A stretch of DNA of 64,000 bases from Bathynomus jamesi (Eukaryota; Arthropoda; Malacostraca; Isopoda; Cirolanidae), in the NCBI GenBank assembly GCA_023014485.1, contig JAJOZX010003313.1, positions 84,501-148,500 on the forward strand, written 5' to 3'. The notes below the pieces were generated by a model that was not told where the DNA came from, ran no database searches, and saw nothing but the letters and a program-made list of their open reading frames with translations. Both the position numbers and the translations under genes were made by a program. The stretch's first letter is position 1; every line of letters starts with the position of its first letter. Positions 1 through 11,560 of the stretch are shown in pieces.

Positions 1-113
1 CGCCTACGAACAATAAACCAAAATTAACCAAACCGGTAAAATGTAGGCCCAAAACAACGACAGACTAGTGGCCAAGTTTCGCAATTGGGTGACCAAACTT
101 TCTACCCTGGGAC

Positions 114-880
114 TATGGAAAAACTATACGCACTCACAACATGGTATCATATGTGGTACATTTATTTCATAATTAAATATAAATTATTAATTAATTGAAT
201 TAAATATCTATACAAAATTGCCTCGGGATTGGCGACATAGCCTATTGGGAATGAAATAATTGCCATACGTACAAAGAACCTGTATGTATGAATCAGCCTC
301 ACATAGCAACAAGAAAACTCAATTTATTGTTTGGTCTACCACAGAGAAGTAGACCAAACAAAATTTGCTAGATCGCAAATAATAATGAAAATACAAGCGA
401 ACCAAGGAACGGCTCTCAGGGCTGTTTATGTTACAGCGAAGCTTTAAACAGGGAGGATGTGAAATTGTCCCCCTAAAGTTCTGAGTGAATTCCTTATAAT
501 AAACCACAGGATAGGCCTATACCTAAAAGTGTTTATATTATATTAATTACATAAAGTTAATTCGTCGCGAAACTCGATCGTGGCGGCCCTACACCGAAGA
601 TGATCGTAACGCCCTCCATCGAAACAAACAAAGACCCAGCAAAAATAAGGTGAGGCAAATTATTTTCATTCTAATATACTGTAGGTCGCGCAAATCCCGA
701 CGCTAGAATTACCGTAATCAATATAAATATAAAGAGGTCCTTTAAAGACCTACATATTCATAACTCTCTAACGAAAAAGCATAGGGCTTTTGTCGGTAAC
801 CCTCCACTGAAGTCTGCTGGAAATTTCCAACGGATGAGGGCACAGGCAATCAACCCATAGCCCTATATAGTTTTTTCACA
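114..880 (+). repeat. 5' LTR of the BEL/Pao element
   Basis: The LTR starts TATGGAAAAACTATA and ends with TATATAGTTTTTTCACA, so its ends form an imperfect inverted repeat. It is nearly identical to 5521-6290, with only a few single-base differences. The sequence after it (TGGTAGCCCG at 881) could be the primer-binding site, but no tRNA was matched. Confidence 0.88.
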
Positions 881-1544
881 TGGTAGCCCGTGTGGGGAAC
901 TAACCCCTCCAAAATTTACACTGACACACGCGGTGGCTAGGCTTACCTCATTGGCCTAACCCCAATTTCAACCGTAACCCCACTATAGTTTTTCATATGG
1001 TGGCCTAAAACTGGGAACCGATCCCTTTACCTTTACACTAACCGAAAACAAAGGCTTGTTCATTTAACAAGCATAACTCAATTTAGGTCCTATAAAAAAA
1101 TAGGCCCACAACATTAAGCCTATTTAATAGGTCCTACTCTTCAAACTAAAAACAAAGCCTTGTTAATTTAACAGGCTTAACTCATTTAAGGTCCTATAAA
1201 ATAATAGGCCCAAACATAAGCCTATTTGGTAGGCCCAACAAATAGGTCTATTTAGTAGGCCCACCTAACTTTACATTACATAATAGGCCTACCTCTTAAA
1301 GTAGGCCTTACTCTTTACACTCAAGGCCTATCCTAACTAAAAACACTAAATTTATAATTGAACCTGTGGTGTAGGTTATAAAATTTATTTCAGCAATTTA
1401 ACTTACTCATAAGACTCATTAACATCACAAAATTCGACTCAGACCTGTAACATCACAAAATTCGACTCGAACTGTAACATCACAAAGACCTAAAGCAATT
1501 GCACAAATTCAAACCTACACCCACCTAACACCTATTAGTGACCC
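881..1544 (+). repeat. degenerate internal repeats of the BEL/Pao element
   Basis: No coding potential was seen. The stretch repeats short blocks such as AATAGGCC and AACAGGCTTAACTC, plus two diverged copies of a block around TGGTGGCCTA (about 880-930 and 985-1030). It occupies the place where gag would lie. Confidence 0.55.
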
Positions 1545-1800
1545 TATTCCAAATCCTATTTGACATATAGGCATAAGTCCTATTTGACATATAGGCCCAA
1601 CCTATTCCAAGTCCTATTTGACATATAGGCCCAACCTATTCCAAGTCCTATTTGACATATAGGCCCAACCAATTCCAAATCCTATTTGACATATAGGCAT
1701 ACCAAGTCCTATTTGACATATAGGCCCAACCTATTTCAAACCCTATTTGACATATAGGCATACCAAGTCCTATTTGACATATAGGCACAACCTATTACAG
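1545..1800 (+). repeat. minisatellite, CCTATTTGACATATAGGC units
   Basis: About eight copies of the palindromic core CCTATTTGACATATAGGC are joined by variable spacers (CCAACCTATTCCAAGT or ATACCAAGT), giving periods of about 25-35 bp. Each core could form a short hairpin. Confidence 0.85.
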
Positions 1801-2170
1801 ACAAGGCTTGATATAAGGGTCTCAAATGCAACGTTTGAGGATCTTTACTCAGCCAAATTGATTAACCTAATCCAAAACCCAAAAATAAAACCCTATAACA
1901 AAATACACATTTACACACATACGTACGGTACAGTATATAAATATATACATACGACTTCAAACATCCAATTCTTCTTTTAAAAGAAGAAACACAACAGATT
2001 TCATTAACAGACACAAACATTCCTCGCAAACAGATTGGATTCCTTCAAAACCCCAAACCTTCCAGACCTACCTGTAGGATACACAACATTTACTCATTCA
2101 TAACTACGGGTATTAATTTCATTGGAGTGGTGAATCCAAGTTTTGAAGACCAACTGGATTCGGAGGAATG

Positions 2171-2171
<1 letters not shown>

Positions 2172-2207
<36 letters not shown>
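2172..2207. repeat. (AC)n microsatellite
   Basis: An uninterrupted AC run of about 18 units within the BEL/Pao internal region. Confidence 0.95.
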
Positions 2208-2208
<1 letters not shown>

Positions 2209-2364
2209 CTCTTTCATGTGTCTCAAACACAACAACCTGTCTAAACATAACCAAGGATCGGAGAGTAAAAGCTTTTATTGCTGCGCTCTGATTCTGTGCA
2301 CATAATTTTGTGCCAAAAATTATATGGTTAGACAGTGACACGTACAAACAAACTACTCTACTCC

Positions 2365-2850
2365 AAAGGGCCTTGGCCTACCTTGGCCATAGCCCAACAA
2401 ATTTATCAAAGGGTTGATGGCCTACCCTTGGCCATAGCCCAACAAATTCATCAAAGGGCTGATGGCCTACCCTTGGCCATAGCCCAACAAATCATCAAAG
2501 GGCCTTGGCCTACCTTTGGCCATAGCCCAACAAATTCATCAAACGGCTGATGGTCTACCTTGGCCATAGCCCAACAAATTCATCAAAGGGTTGATGGCCT
2601 ACCCTTGGCCATAGCCCAACAAATCCATCAAAGGGCTGATGGCCTACCCTTGGCCATAGCCCAACAAGTCATCAAAGGGCCTTGGCCTACCTTGGCCATA
2701 GCCCAACAAATCATCAAAGGGCTGATGGCCTACCCTTGGCCATAGCCCAACAATTCATCAAAAGGGCTGATGGCCTACCTTGGCCATAGCCCAACAAATT
2801 CATCAAACGGGTTGATGGCCTACCTTGGCCATAGCCCAACAAACAGGGGC
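2365..2850 (+). repeat. 45-bp minisatellite array
   Basis: Head-to-tail copies of a unit of about 45 bp centred on TTGGCCATAGCCCAACAAAT, with some shortened units. The period is a multiple of three, so reading frames stay open through the array without implying a protein. It runs into the related 39-bp array. Confidence 0.85.
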
Positions 2851-3680
2851 TTTGTGGCCTCCCTTGGCCACAACCCAAACCTCCCTTGGCCACAGCCCAA
2901 ACTACAGGGGTTTTGTGGCCTCCCTTGGCCACAGCCCAAACTACAGGGTCTTGTGGCCTCCCTTGGCCACAGCCCAAACTACAGGGGTCTTGTGGCCTCC
3001 CGTGGCCACAGCCCAAACTACAGGGGTCTTGTGGCCTCCCTTGGCCACAGCCCAAACTACAGGGGTCTTGTGGCCTCCCTTGGCCACAGCCCAAACTACA
3101 GGGGTTTTGTGGCCTCCCTTGGCCACAGCCCAAACTACAGGGGTCTTGTGGCCTCCCGTGGCCACAGCCCAAACTACAGGGGTCTTGTGGCCTCCCGTGG
3201 CCACAGCCCAAACTACAGGGGTCTTGTGGCCTCCAAAGACCACAGCCCAAACTACAGGGGTCTTGTGGCCTCCCGTGGCCACAGCCCAAACAGCAAGGGT
3301 CTTGTGGCCTCCCGTGGCCACAGCCCAAACTACAGGGGTCTTGTGGCCTCCCGTGGCCACAGCCCAAACTACAGGGGTCTTGTGGCCTCCCGTGGCCACA
3401 GCCCAAACTACAGGGGTCTTGTGGCCTCCCTTGGCCACAGCCCAAACTACAGGGGTCTTGTGGCCTCCCTTGGCCACAGCCCAAACTACAGGGGTTTTGT
3501 GGCCTCCCTTGGCCACAGCCCAAACTACAGGGGTCTTGTGGCCTCCCTTGGCCACAGCCCAAACTACAGGGGTTTTGTTGCCTCCCTTGGCCATAACCCA
3601 AACAGCAAGGGTCTTGAGGCCTCCATTGGCCAGAGACCAAACAAAAAAAAGTCTTGTGGCCTCCCTAGGCCATAGGCCAA
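2851..3680 (+). repeat. 39-bp minisatellite array
   Basis: Roughly 20 copies of a 39-bp unit containing TTGGCCACAGCCCAAACTAC. Because 39 is 13 codons, several frames on both strands are open for 230-320 codons. Those translations are simple 13-residue repeats and should not be read as genes. Units vary mainly between CCCTTGGCC and CCCGTGGCC, and a few are more diverged at the array ends. Confidence 0.92.
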
Positions 3681-3977
3681 ACAACACAAAACCAGTACAG
3701 GATTCGAACCCCCAAGCCCTCCAGATCTACCTGTGGGGGAGTAAATTTACTCCACTAAAACTACGGGTATTGACTAGTCTGAAGTGGTAGGAGGTTTGAA
3801 TACAGTACAAACTCTTTCTAATTCTCCTAAATTAAATGAACAAATAACAAAAGACAACAATGGGAACATTGAACCAAACAATTACACGAAAACACTTGGA
3901 ATGCTTTGGTTTTAAAACAGAATTCCGAACACGATGACACTCTTTGCACAAAGAGTTATAACTTAAATCCAAATGCC

Positions 3978-5195
3978 GATACAAAAAGACAAGTGCTTTC
4001 AGAATCATCCAAAATTTCGACCCCATTGGATTATATTTACCAGCAACCATAAGATCCAAAACCCTTTTGCAAGACTTATGGAAAAAGAAAATTGATTGGG
4101 ATGAACCACTTTCAGTGGAAGACCAACTTCATTGGAAAAAATTAGCCACAGACTTGAACAAAGTTCAAGACATCTACGTACCAAGATGTGCTGGCTACAG
4201 ATTGAAATCTCAAACACTACACATTTTTACAGATGCCAGCACACAAGCTTACGGGTGTTGGCCTATTTAACAAGTGAAAATGAAAGTAACTTGGTTTATT
4301 CAAAGGCAAAAGTGGCACCCTTAAACCAAAAGAAAACTGTACCACAACTTGAATTATTAGCTGTCTCATTGGGAGTTAAAACAGCAGACTTTCTTTCACA
4401 GTGTATAAAGAAGTTGACATAACAAACATTTACTTAAGGACAGACAGTCAAATTTGTCTAACATGGGTGACCAACACAGATACAACTTCTTGCAAAAATA
4501 TATTTGTGAAAAACAGACTAACAGAAATCAAAACTGCAAACACAAACCTTGGTATCAAATTTAGGTACATAAAAACAAAAGAGAATCCTGCAGACTTTTT
4601 GACAAGAGGGCTCTCTTACAAGCTGTTGAAAACAAATAAAATCTGGTATGAAGGGCCCGAATGGCTAACATGTGAGGATCTTTGGCCAGCCAAAGTAGTT
4701 AACCTCACACTCAACTCTACAACAACTGAAAAGATCACTGAGGACAAACCTATATTTGACTATCACCTTTATTCAGACCTCAACAAACTCTTGATAATTA
4801 CAGTCTATTGCTGCAAGTTTGTCAATAGCTACCTTCTCAAACACTGTCCTCAGAAGGCCTTTTCTAACTTAACAGAAACTGCAACAAAATACTGGCTCCA
4901 ACAGATACAAGCTTCAAAATTTGACAAGGAGTTGAAGTATCTTAGGTCCAGTAACACATTAAACAAAGGAATTCCTTCACTTGTCATGGATCTAAATCTG
5001 TACCTGGATACAGAGGGTCTGATAAGGTGTAAAGGAAGGCTTAACAAATCAACTTTGACTTACAACTCTAAGCACCCAATTCTTCTTCCAAGGAGAAATC
5101 ACTTCACAAATCTCATCATCAGGGATACCCACAACAAAATACACCACATGGGGGTCCCACAAAACCTGACAGGCCTCAAAGAAAGACTGCTTTGA
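3978..5195 (+). pseudogene. BEL/Pao pol remnant: connection, RNase H and integrase zinc-binding regions
   Basis: Translation in shifting + frames shows the Pao order: DTKRQVLSESSKI near 3978, LLQDLWKKKIDWDEP near 4060, an RNase H-like stretch beginning LHIFTDAS near 4225, PQLELLAVSLGVK near 4345, LRTDSQICLTW near 4435 and KENPADFLTRG near 4580. A region resembling the integrase N-terminal zinc-binding segment follows (LIRCKGRLNKS, HPILLPRRNHFTNLII, HNKIHHMGV, about 5017-5160). Frame changes occur near 4015, 4260 and 4420. The integrase catalytic core is absent, because a stop at 5193 is followed by noncoding sequence to the 3' LTR. The copy cannot encode a working polyprotein. Confidence 0.85.
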
Positions 5196-5520
5196 AAGCC
5201 AGAAAACTTTTACAAGAAAAAATTAAAACTGGTGACTAATAAACCTTACACAAATTGAGCAAAGTTAAAATGCTTAATAACCATACTTTAATTCCATAAA
5301 TTTCCTATACTTAAAGGGAGTCAAACTGATTGACATAACTTTAACTAAACTTGAGAAGTTGGCCTCTTGAACTTTTATATTTAAATAGGTCTTGAGTAAC
5401 CTCTCTCTTCCTAAATTCCTATTTCATTCTTTTCAATCCATTTCACATGGTTTAAAACACAGTTTATCAAAAAATTTGATCTACAACATACAAATTTTTC
5501 TCCGGCCCCCCCCCCTAGTA

Positions 5521-6290
5521 TATGGAAAAACTATACGCACTCACAACATGGTATCATATGTGGTACATTTATTTCATAATTAAATATAAATTATTAATTA
5601 ATTGAATTAAATATCTATACAAAATTGCCTCGGGATTGGCGACATAGCCTATTGGGAATGAAATAATTGCCATACGTACAAAGAACCTGTATGTATGAAT
5701 CAGCCTCACATAGCAACAAGAAAACTCAATTTATTGTTTGGTCTACCACAGAGAAGTAGACCAAACAAAATTTTGCTAGATCGGCAAATAATAATGAAAA
5801 TACAAGCGAACCAAGGAACGGCTCTCAGGGCTGTTTATGTTACAGCGAAGCTTTAAACAGGGAGGATGTGAAATTGTCCCCCCTAAAGTTCTGAGTGAAT
5901 TCCTTACAATAAACCACAAGATAGGCCTATACCTAAAAGTGTTTATATTATATTAATTACATAAAGTTAATTCGTCGCGAAACTCGATCGTGGCGGCCCT
6001 ACACCGAAGATGATCGTAACGCCCTCCATCGAAACAAACAAAGACCCAGCAAAAATAAGGTGAGGCAAATTATTTTCATTCTAATATACTGTAGGTCGCG
6101 CAAATCCCGACGCTAGAATTACCGTAATCAATATAAATATAAAGAGGTCCTTTAAAGACCTACATATTCATAACTCTCTAACGAAAAAGCATAGGGCTTT
6201 TGTCGGTAACCCTCCACTGAAGTCTGCTGGAAATTTCCAACGGATGAGGGCACAGGCAATCAACCCATAGCCCTATATAGTTTTTTCACA
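5521..6290 (+). repeat. 3' LTR of the BEL/Pao element
   Basis: Direct repeat of 114-880, preceded by a C-rich run. It is followed by GGGAC, the second copy of the target duplication. High identity between the two LTRs implies a fairly recent insertion. Confidence 0.88.
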
Positions 6291-6295
6291 GGGAC

Positions 6296-6994
6296 CTTAA
6301 CTCAATTAAGCTCAACCCGTCCAGGCCTAACTTGGGCTATAATTTGCACAATCAGAACTTTGTCGAAAAATAGTCACTGACTCAGTCTTGGGCTAGAATC
6401 CGGTTCCGAAGGACCATGTTATTTTTTATTTTATTGGGTTCAGAATCCCAGCTGAGCCGTGAACGGCCAAGCTCTGAAGGGCCAGTTTAACCTACAGACC
6501 AAGTTAAGCTAGACAAAAAACTTACGGACTTGGAGGTCCTATTAGGTCCTACCTTAGGGTTGCTGACTCGATGTGGGCCTACCTTAGGCCTCAGTTGCAT
6601 AAAATTAAGATAAAAAACAAAAGGGGCACTATTTATGGTCTTTTTTCTAAACCTTGCAACAACAACACAACCTGCACCATTGCACGATGCAACAATCTTG
6701 TATCTAACCAACCAAATTGAATTGCAAGAGAGCTCTCTATAAGACCACGTCCTGTAAGTGCCGCATTCAACAAACGAGTAGGCAGGACGCGCAGTGCCCA
6801 AAAAAAATGATGCTACAAGAGTGCCCAAAAATGCTAGCTCTAAATTAAGTGAATTTTTCACTAACCTTACCATTATGAGATGGATATATACTATGCACCT
6901 TAACTTAATATATACAAGCAATGCTGCATCAATCAGCTTAGTCATCATATCGCCTTGGGACGACAATGGCTCTTCCTCTTTTGATTTTCTAACA
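6296..6994. other. no gene recognised
   Basis: Unique-looking sequence between the BEL/Pao element and the first hairpin element. Open frames here are short and have no recognisable motif. Confidence 0.5.
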
Positions 6995-7095
6995 ATGATT
7001 GGTTAAGTTATGATATTTTCGTTAGTTTTAACGAAAATATCACAACTTAACCTAACCAATCGTCAAGGGCGTACAGTTGACCTAACCGGGCATTC
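6995..7095. repeat. short hairpin miniature element
   Basis: ATTGGTTAAGTTATGATATT is mirrored by AATATCACAACTTAACC around a centre near 7031, followed by GTCAAGGGCGTACAGTTGACC. The same outer and inner blocks recur at 8045-8400, 13787-13996 and 15252-15380, so these form one palindromic miniature inverted-repeat family. Confidence 0.75.
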
Positions 7096-7109
7096 AGTTA
7101 ACCTACATT

Positions 7110-8044
7110 AAATATCTTATTTTCAACAAAATCGGAAAAGATCCAAATGGTGTAAGCTATGATAGGCCTAGTAATATCTTCATAGTGTCATAAGTCTCAT
7201 AACTTTGTTATTTTCTAATATTTTCAAAATACATAGCTGCTTGCACCATTTTTTCTGCTCTATCGATTGATATATGTTTCGTTACTGTAGAATGTTTCAT
7301 GGCAATACGGGTGTCTTGTAAAGTTTTACCCTATTATTTAACAGATCTTCCTGTGTTCACTGCAGAGTGAGAATGTAAACTTCTCTAATTAAATTAAATA
7401 AAAGTCAGCTGAAGTTGTCAAAAATGATCGTAGTATAAATCCTCTTCGAGATTTTTAATAATAATTATAATTATTCAGGAACAAAGGATAGCCACAAGTG
7501 TGACGTTATGAATGCCAGCATGGTTACCAATTTCATAGCAACGACTTGGATTAAATTTTTCCCATAAACATAAGATTCTGTTCTGCAAGTTATACATCCG
7601 ACTACGGAAGTACTGTCAATCAAATGTTAGGGTTAGCCTAGTGCGTCTTTTCTGCTTGATTGAGGTTTAGTTTTAGAATGTTGACAGAGTGCTTATACCC
7701 TACCAAATGATGCAGTAGTTAAAACAGAACAATGAATCAAAGTTGACAACTTAGAAGTGACGCACAGATTCTGAAAAGAGGACTGAAGTAACTCCAAATT
7801 GTATGGAAAATGGGGAAAAGTGACCTAAATAATCAGTCTTTCCACCAGACCGCAAAATCTGCTTGAATCTTGCGAACTTTAATCGGCGATCCTCCAGAAT
7901 CCAGCCGTAAATTAGTTTAAAAAATAAATCCTCATTTAATGAATGGTTATTGCTTTTAATGCCCTAAATTAGTTATTTTTTGATAAATATTTACTATTAC
8001 ACCGGTCTCTGGTAGAAAGTTTTAAAAGTTGGTTTTTTAAGTGG
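7110..8044. other. no gene recognised
   Basis: AT-rich intergenic sequence. I see neither an extended reading frame nor a repeat structure in it. Confidence 0.45.
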
Positions 8045-8400
8045 TCATATTTTCGTTAGTTTAAGTGAAAATGACGAGAGCTAAAATACATAATAAACAG
8101 TTTGGTAGTCCCGATAATACGTAAGTACCAAAATTGGTTATTACTCCCAGTCAGGTTTTTTGACGAGAACAAATTTTTCTGGTCAATTTTGATTTGTTTT
8201 GCACAAATGATATCCATTTCCTGTACAAATGCGTAGTTTTTGAGATATCTTCACCTATCTTTAGGTGAAGATATCTTGAAAACTACACATTTTCACAGGA
8301 AATAGATATCACATTTGTGCAAAACTCAAAATTGACTAGAAAAATGTTTGCCATTTTTGTTTAAACTAATGAAAATATAATTTAACCTAACCAATCATGA
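8045..8400. repeat. long hairpin miniature element
   Basis: Two arms of about 85 bp meet near 8258, where GATATCTTCACCTA is mirrored by TAGGTGAAGATATC. The outer ends carry the TTTTCGTTAGTTTAA and TAACCTAACCAATC blocks shared with the hairpins at 6995, 13787 and 15252. No coding sequence is present. Confidence 0.75.
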
Positions 8401-8460
8401 AGGGTGTTCAGTTGACCTAACTGGGCATTCAATTAACCTAATCAGGCATTCAATTAACCT

Positions 8461-9028
8461 ATTGGTTAATATTGGTCATTTCACCTAAATATCTTCTGAT
8501 CTTTTCATATTAGGCACTTGCTGTCACATTTTGGGCAAGTTAAGTATGAGAGAATAATGCTGTGATTGATAAAAACATCCAATGCTTTGTCTTCACCTAG
8601 GCCTACATGGCAAATCAGGTCCTCGAGTCAAAATCACATGAATGGCATGTCATAATTCTATTACAAACACCACCAAACTGAATCCAATTAGAATAAAAAA
8701 AACTAGCCAGAAATAAGGGTAATTTTTTATCATCACTCTGGTCTCTTCAATTCCCATAATTTATAGATCAATGGATTTGTTATTACACCATAAATGCGAT
8801 TTGGATAGTCTCAAGTGAGGGAACTGTCCCAAAACTAAGTTAGGACACAAAGTTTGTTTTAGGGTATAAGTGTGAAAAAATACCCTAAAATGCGGGTAAT
8901 TACTTCAGTAGAGACTATCTAGGGCGCATTCACGATGTAAAAATGAATCCATTGATACGGTATATAAATTATGGAAATTGTAGAAACAGCTAACATGAGT
9001 GACCTAAAAGGTATATATATATATATAC
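8461..9028. other. no gene recognised
   Basis: Intergenic sequence ending in a short TA run that forms the left target duplication of the next element. Confidence 0.45.
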
Positions 9029-9851
9029 CAGTGATGTAGGTCTCAAGACTGATCTCGAGACCCAATTTGCAGATCTCGATCTCGATCTCGGTCTCCGCTA
9101 TTTAGATCTCAGTCTCGATCTCGGTCTCGACAGACGCGGTCTCGGTTTTTCTCCCCGAGACCTTTTGAGACCTCTCGAGACTGTAATGAAAAATATATGT
9201 TATTGGCATACTCATGATGGTGGCTTGGTTGAACAGACACAATTCAGAATGTTTATGAAAGTTTGTAAAAGTAAGGGACTCTAGGTATTCACTAATCAGT
9301 CACCCTGTTTTGAGTTGTCACATTTGTCTTGCGGGGGTGTGTGGGTCTGGATTTTTTTAGGTTAGCGCTACAAAAAAATTTGCCCCCCCCCTACCACCCT
9401 CGTCAGATTAATTTTATTAAAAATGGAAATACTAAATAGAGAATTATATATATATTATATATATAAGTATATATTATAAGGCCACTTAGTGTTGCCAAAC
9501 GGCGTGTCAACCTCTGTCGTGTGATAAAAATGATTATCCTCCCATCCAATATGTATTTGAAAAAATAAAATGCTTCACACAAAAATAATGCAAGAAATAC
9601 AGCATAAAGAAAACAGTACCGATAAATTCAATAAAGCATAGAATAACTCGACAACCCTTCACATTTCCATAGTAGTGTAAAAGTGTAAAACAAATTGAAA
9701 GGGCATGAGCTTATGAGCTTGATCTCGATCTCGATCTCGGTCTCGAATTTTAAGGGTCTCGATCTCGAACCTTTGATCTCGGTCTCGATCTTGGTCTCAG
9801 GATCAGGTCTCGGTCTCAGTCTCGGACTTGGTGGTCTCGCCTACATCACTG
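9029..9851. mobile_element. hAT-type nonautonomous element (GGTCTCGATCTCG family)
   Basis: The termini CAGTGATGTAGG and its complement CCTACATCACTG define an 823-bp element. The 8-bp sequence ATATATAC flanks both ends (9021-9028 and 9852-9859), the target duplication length of hAT elements. Because it lies in a TA run, the duplication is slightly less decisive than in unique DNA. Both subterminal regions are packed with variants of GATCTCGATCTCGGTCTC. The middle is AT-rich and noncoding. Confidence 0.85.
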
Positions 9852-9978
9852 ATATATACACATATTTATATATATGTAGTAAAACGAACACTGTATATAT
9901 TATATATACCGTACTGTAAAACTATACTAACCTAACCTAATTTTAGGTACTACTCTTACCTGTATATATATATATATT

Positions 9979-10257
9979 TTATTTCTTTTTTAATGTGGTT
10001 TGTAGAGCTGAGCCGCTGCAACATGAAAAGTGTGTAGCCTTTGTTTGGGTTCTTGATATTTCAAGCAGAATATGTATCTTGCTAGATATCCAACGAAATG
10101 CTTTTCTGTTTTTATTGAACACACACTTATTACCACAAACAATACCTTCCTTATTTTTCTTAGGGCAAATAAATTCTTTTAGCAATACACCGTGTTCTAC
10201 ATAAAAATTAAATGCAGCCTCTTCATCATCAAAAAATTTGCATGAAGTTAAACACAC
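9979..10257 (-). pseudogene. ISXO2/Merlin-like transposase, N-terminal fragment
   Basis: The - strand reading frame contains EEAAFNFYVEHGVLLKEF followed by CPKKNKEGIVCGNKC and KAFRW. This resembles the N-terminal zinc-ribbon region of ISXO2-like (Merlin/IS1016) transposases, where an xxFCPxCG segment precedes an arginine/tryptophan-rich stretch. The DDE core is absent; after KIHILLE the frame runs into unrelated residues. A C-terminal piece of the same kind of protein lies at 13495-13659 on the opposite strand, so the two are not halves of one simple element. Confidence 0.5.
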
Positions 10258-10828
10258 TGAATAATTACAACCATCGCAAACTGACGCTATCGTGACACTA
10301 AAATCTTATGAGTTCAGGTCAAACCCCCCAATTTTGTTAGCAGTACCTTCCTAACCTTTGTGGGATCAGCCATTTTATCACTCCAAAAAACATGATCCGC
10401 GATTTTATCGCTCAAAAAAATAATTTCTTAATATTAATTTTATAGCTTTAATCGGCATTTGCCTTCATATTGTACTTAATAAAAGTTGTTTAAAAAAATG
10501 TGAAGAGTATTATGGTAAACTTTATTTTCAGTTTCCAGAGGCTGGACTGATAGTAAAAAATTAACGAAATAAGAAAAAAGTGACAAATTGACCAAAATAG
10601 TGTATACATACCGGTACATATCATAAATGCCAAAAAATAGCAATCATAATTATTAAAAAAAAATATTAAGACTAATTTGAACAAGATAAGATGGATATTT
10701 TGTTAGTTAATTATTAATGGCAATTTAATATACCGTATAGTACTTGTTCAACTGCTTGTGACTGGGAGTAAAATCCAATATTAACCCAGATTCTTTTTTC
10801 GCAAAATCTAATTTGTCAGTCTGCAAAC
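10258..10828. other. no gene recognised
   Basis: AT-rich sequence with no recognisable coding motif. Its last 8 bases, CTGCAAAC, form a target duplication. Confidence 0.45.
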
Positions 10829-11417
10829 CAGAGGTGGGGAGTCGGAGTCGGGAGTCGGTAAAAATGACCGACTCCCGACTCTCGACTCTTTGATTCAATT
10901 TCTATATGCCAACAATTTACCAGAATACTACTCTGCCCTAAATAAATATCTTCCTGAACTAATTCTAAATTCACATTTCCAAATTTGATTTATTGTTCTG
11001 GTAAATCTTAGCAAATGAATTTCATATTTCTATTTTAGGATACTAGGTACCATATAAAAATTAGCAATATATTAATTATTAATTTAATTAGCCCCTATTA
11101 GTAATGAGTCGTGGGCCTAGTAGAAAATCAGCAGTCTTTCAATATTTTAAGCTAAATGAGGATGAAAGTATTTTTATTTGTCAAGTAGAAAAGGATGGTA
11201 AAGAGTGTAATGCAAAAATTAGTGCTTACACTGGGAAACATGCTAATGCTCCAACTAGAGCCTCAAACTTGAAACGCCATCTACGAAACAAACATCCCAG
11301 TATTTATAAGGTTGTAGATCAGCATGATAAGGAAAGAGTCGGGAGTCGGAGTCAGTTTTTAAAAATACCGACTCAGGAGTTGGGAGTCGGTTGTTTTTGG
11401 CCGACTCCCCACCCCTG
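10829..11417 (+). mobile_element. hAT element, internally deleted, with a BED-finger exon
   Basis: Termini CAGAGGTGGGGAGTCGG and CCGACTCCCCACCCCTG are flanked by a perfect 8-bp duplication, CTGCAAAC, at 10821-10828 and 11418-11425. The 589-bp element has GAGTCGG-rich subterminal repeats on both sides. In the middle it keeps the start of a hAT-like transposase gene (11104 onward). It is therefore a deletion derivative of an autonomous hAT. Confidence 0.93.
11104..11340 (+). pseudogene. BED-type zinc finger, N-terminus of a hAT transposase
   Basis: An ATG opens a frame reading MSRGPSRKSAVFQYFKLN, then FICQVEKDGKECNAKI and RASNLKRHLRNKHPS. The paired cysteines followed by H-x4-H in an NLKRHLRNKHP context are typical of BED zinc fingers at the start of hAT transposases, which bind the element's own ends. 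The catalytic RNase H-like domain is missing. After about residue 77 the frame runs into the terminal GAGTCGG repeats, so the rest of the frame (to 11466) is an artefact of the deletion. Confidence 0.8.
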
Positions 11418-11560
11418 CTGCAAACTACTTGAATTGTTGTATTGGTGGAGCATAGATGTGAAGTAGGCAATGGTGATGGTGGAGGTTGGTAAATTGCACA
11501 AGCCACAAACACAGATTGGTCCAATTTCTGCCAAGATATCTGTTTACAGTATGTCATTGA

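Larger units (their letters stand above)
114..6290 (+). mobile_element. BEL/Pao LTR retrotransposon, internally rearranged
   Basis: Two near-identical direct repeats of about 770 bp (114-880 and 5521-6290) bound the element. The sequence GGGAC occurs directly outside both ends (109-113 and 6291-6295), a 5-bp target duplication as expected for BEL/Pao elements. Between the LTRs only the distal pol region is recognisable (about 3978-5195). No gag, protease, reverse transcriptase core or integrase core is visible. Instead 881-3680 is made of degenerate and tandem repeats. The LTRs are much better preserved than the coding region, so this looks like a nonautonomous derivative that moved by help in trans rather than a decayed intact copy. 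Related solo LTRs occur at 34184-34964 and about 46194-46815. Confidence 0.88.

Noticed and set aside
1545..3680. Regularly spaced repeats resembling a CRISPR array
   Set aside because: The repeats are head-to-tail minisatellites without unique spacers, in eukaryotic DNA and inside an LTR element.
2714..3790. Several overlapping open frames of 230-320 codons on both strands
   Set aside because: They are translations of the 39-bp minisatellite in different frames; the unit length is a multiple of three.
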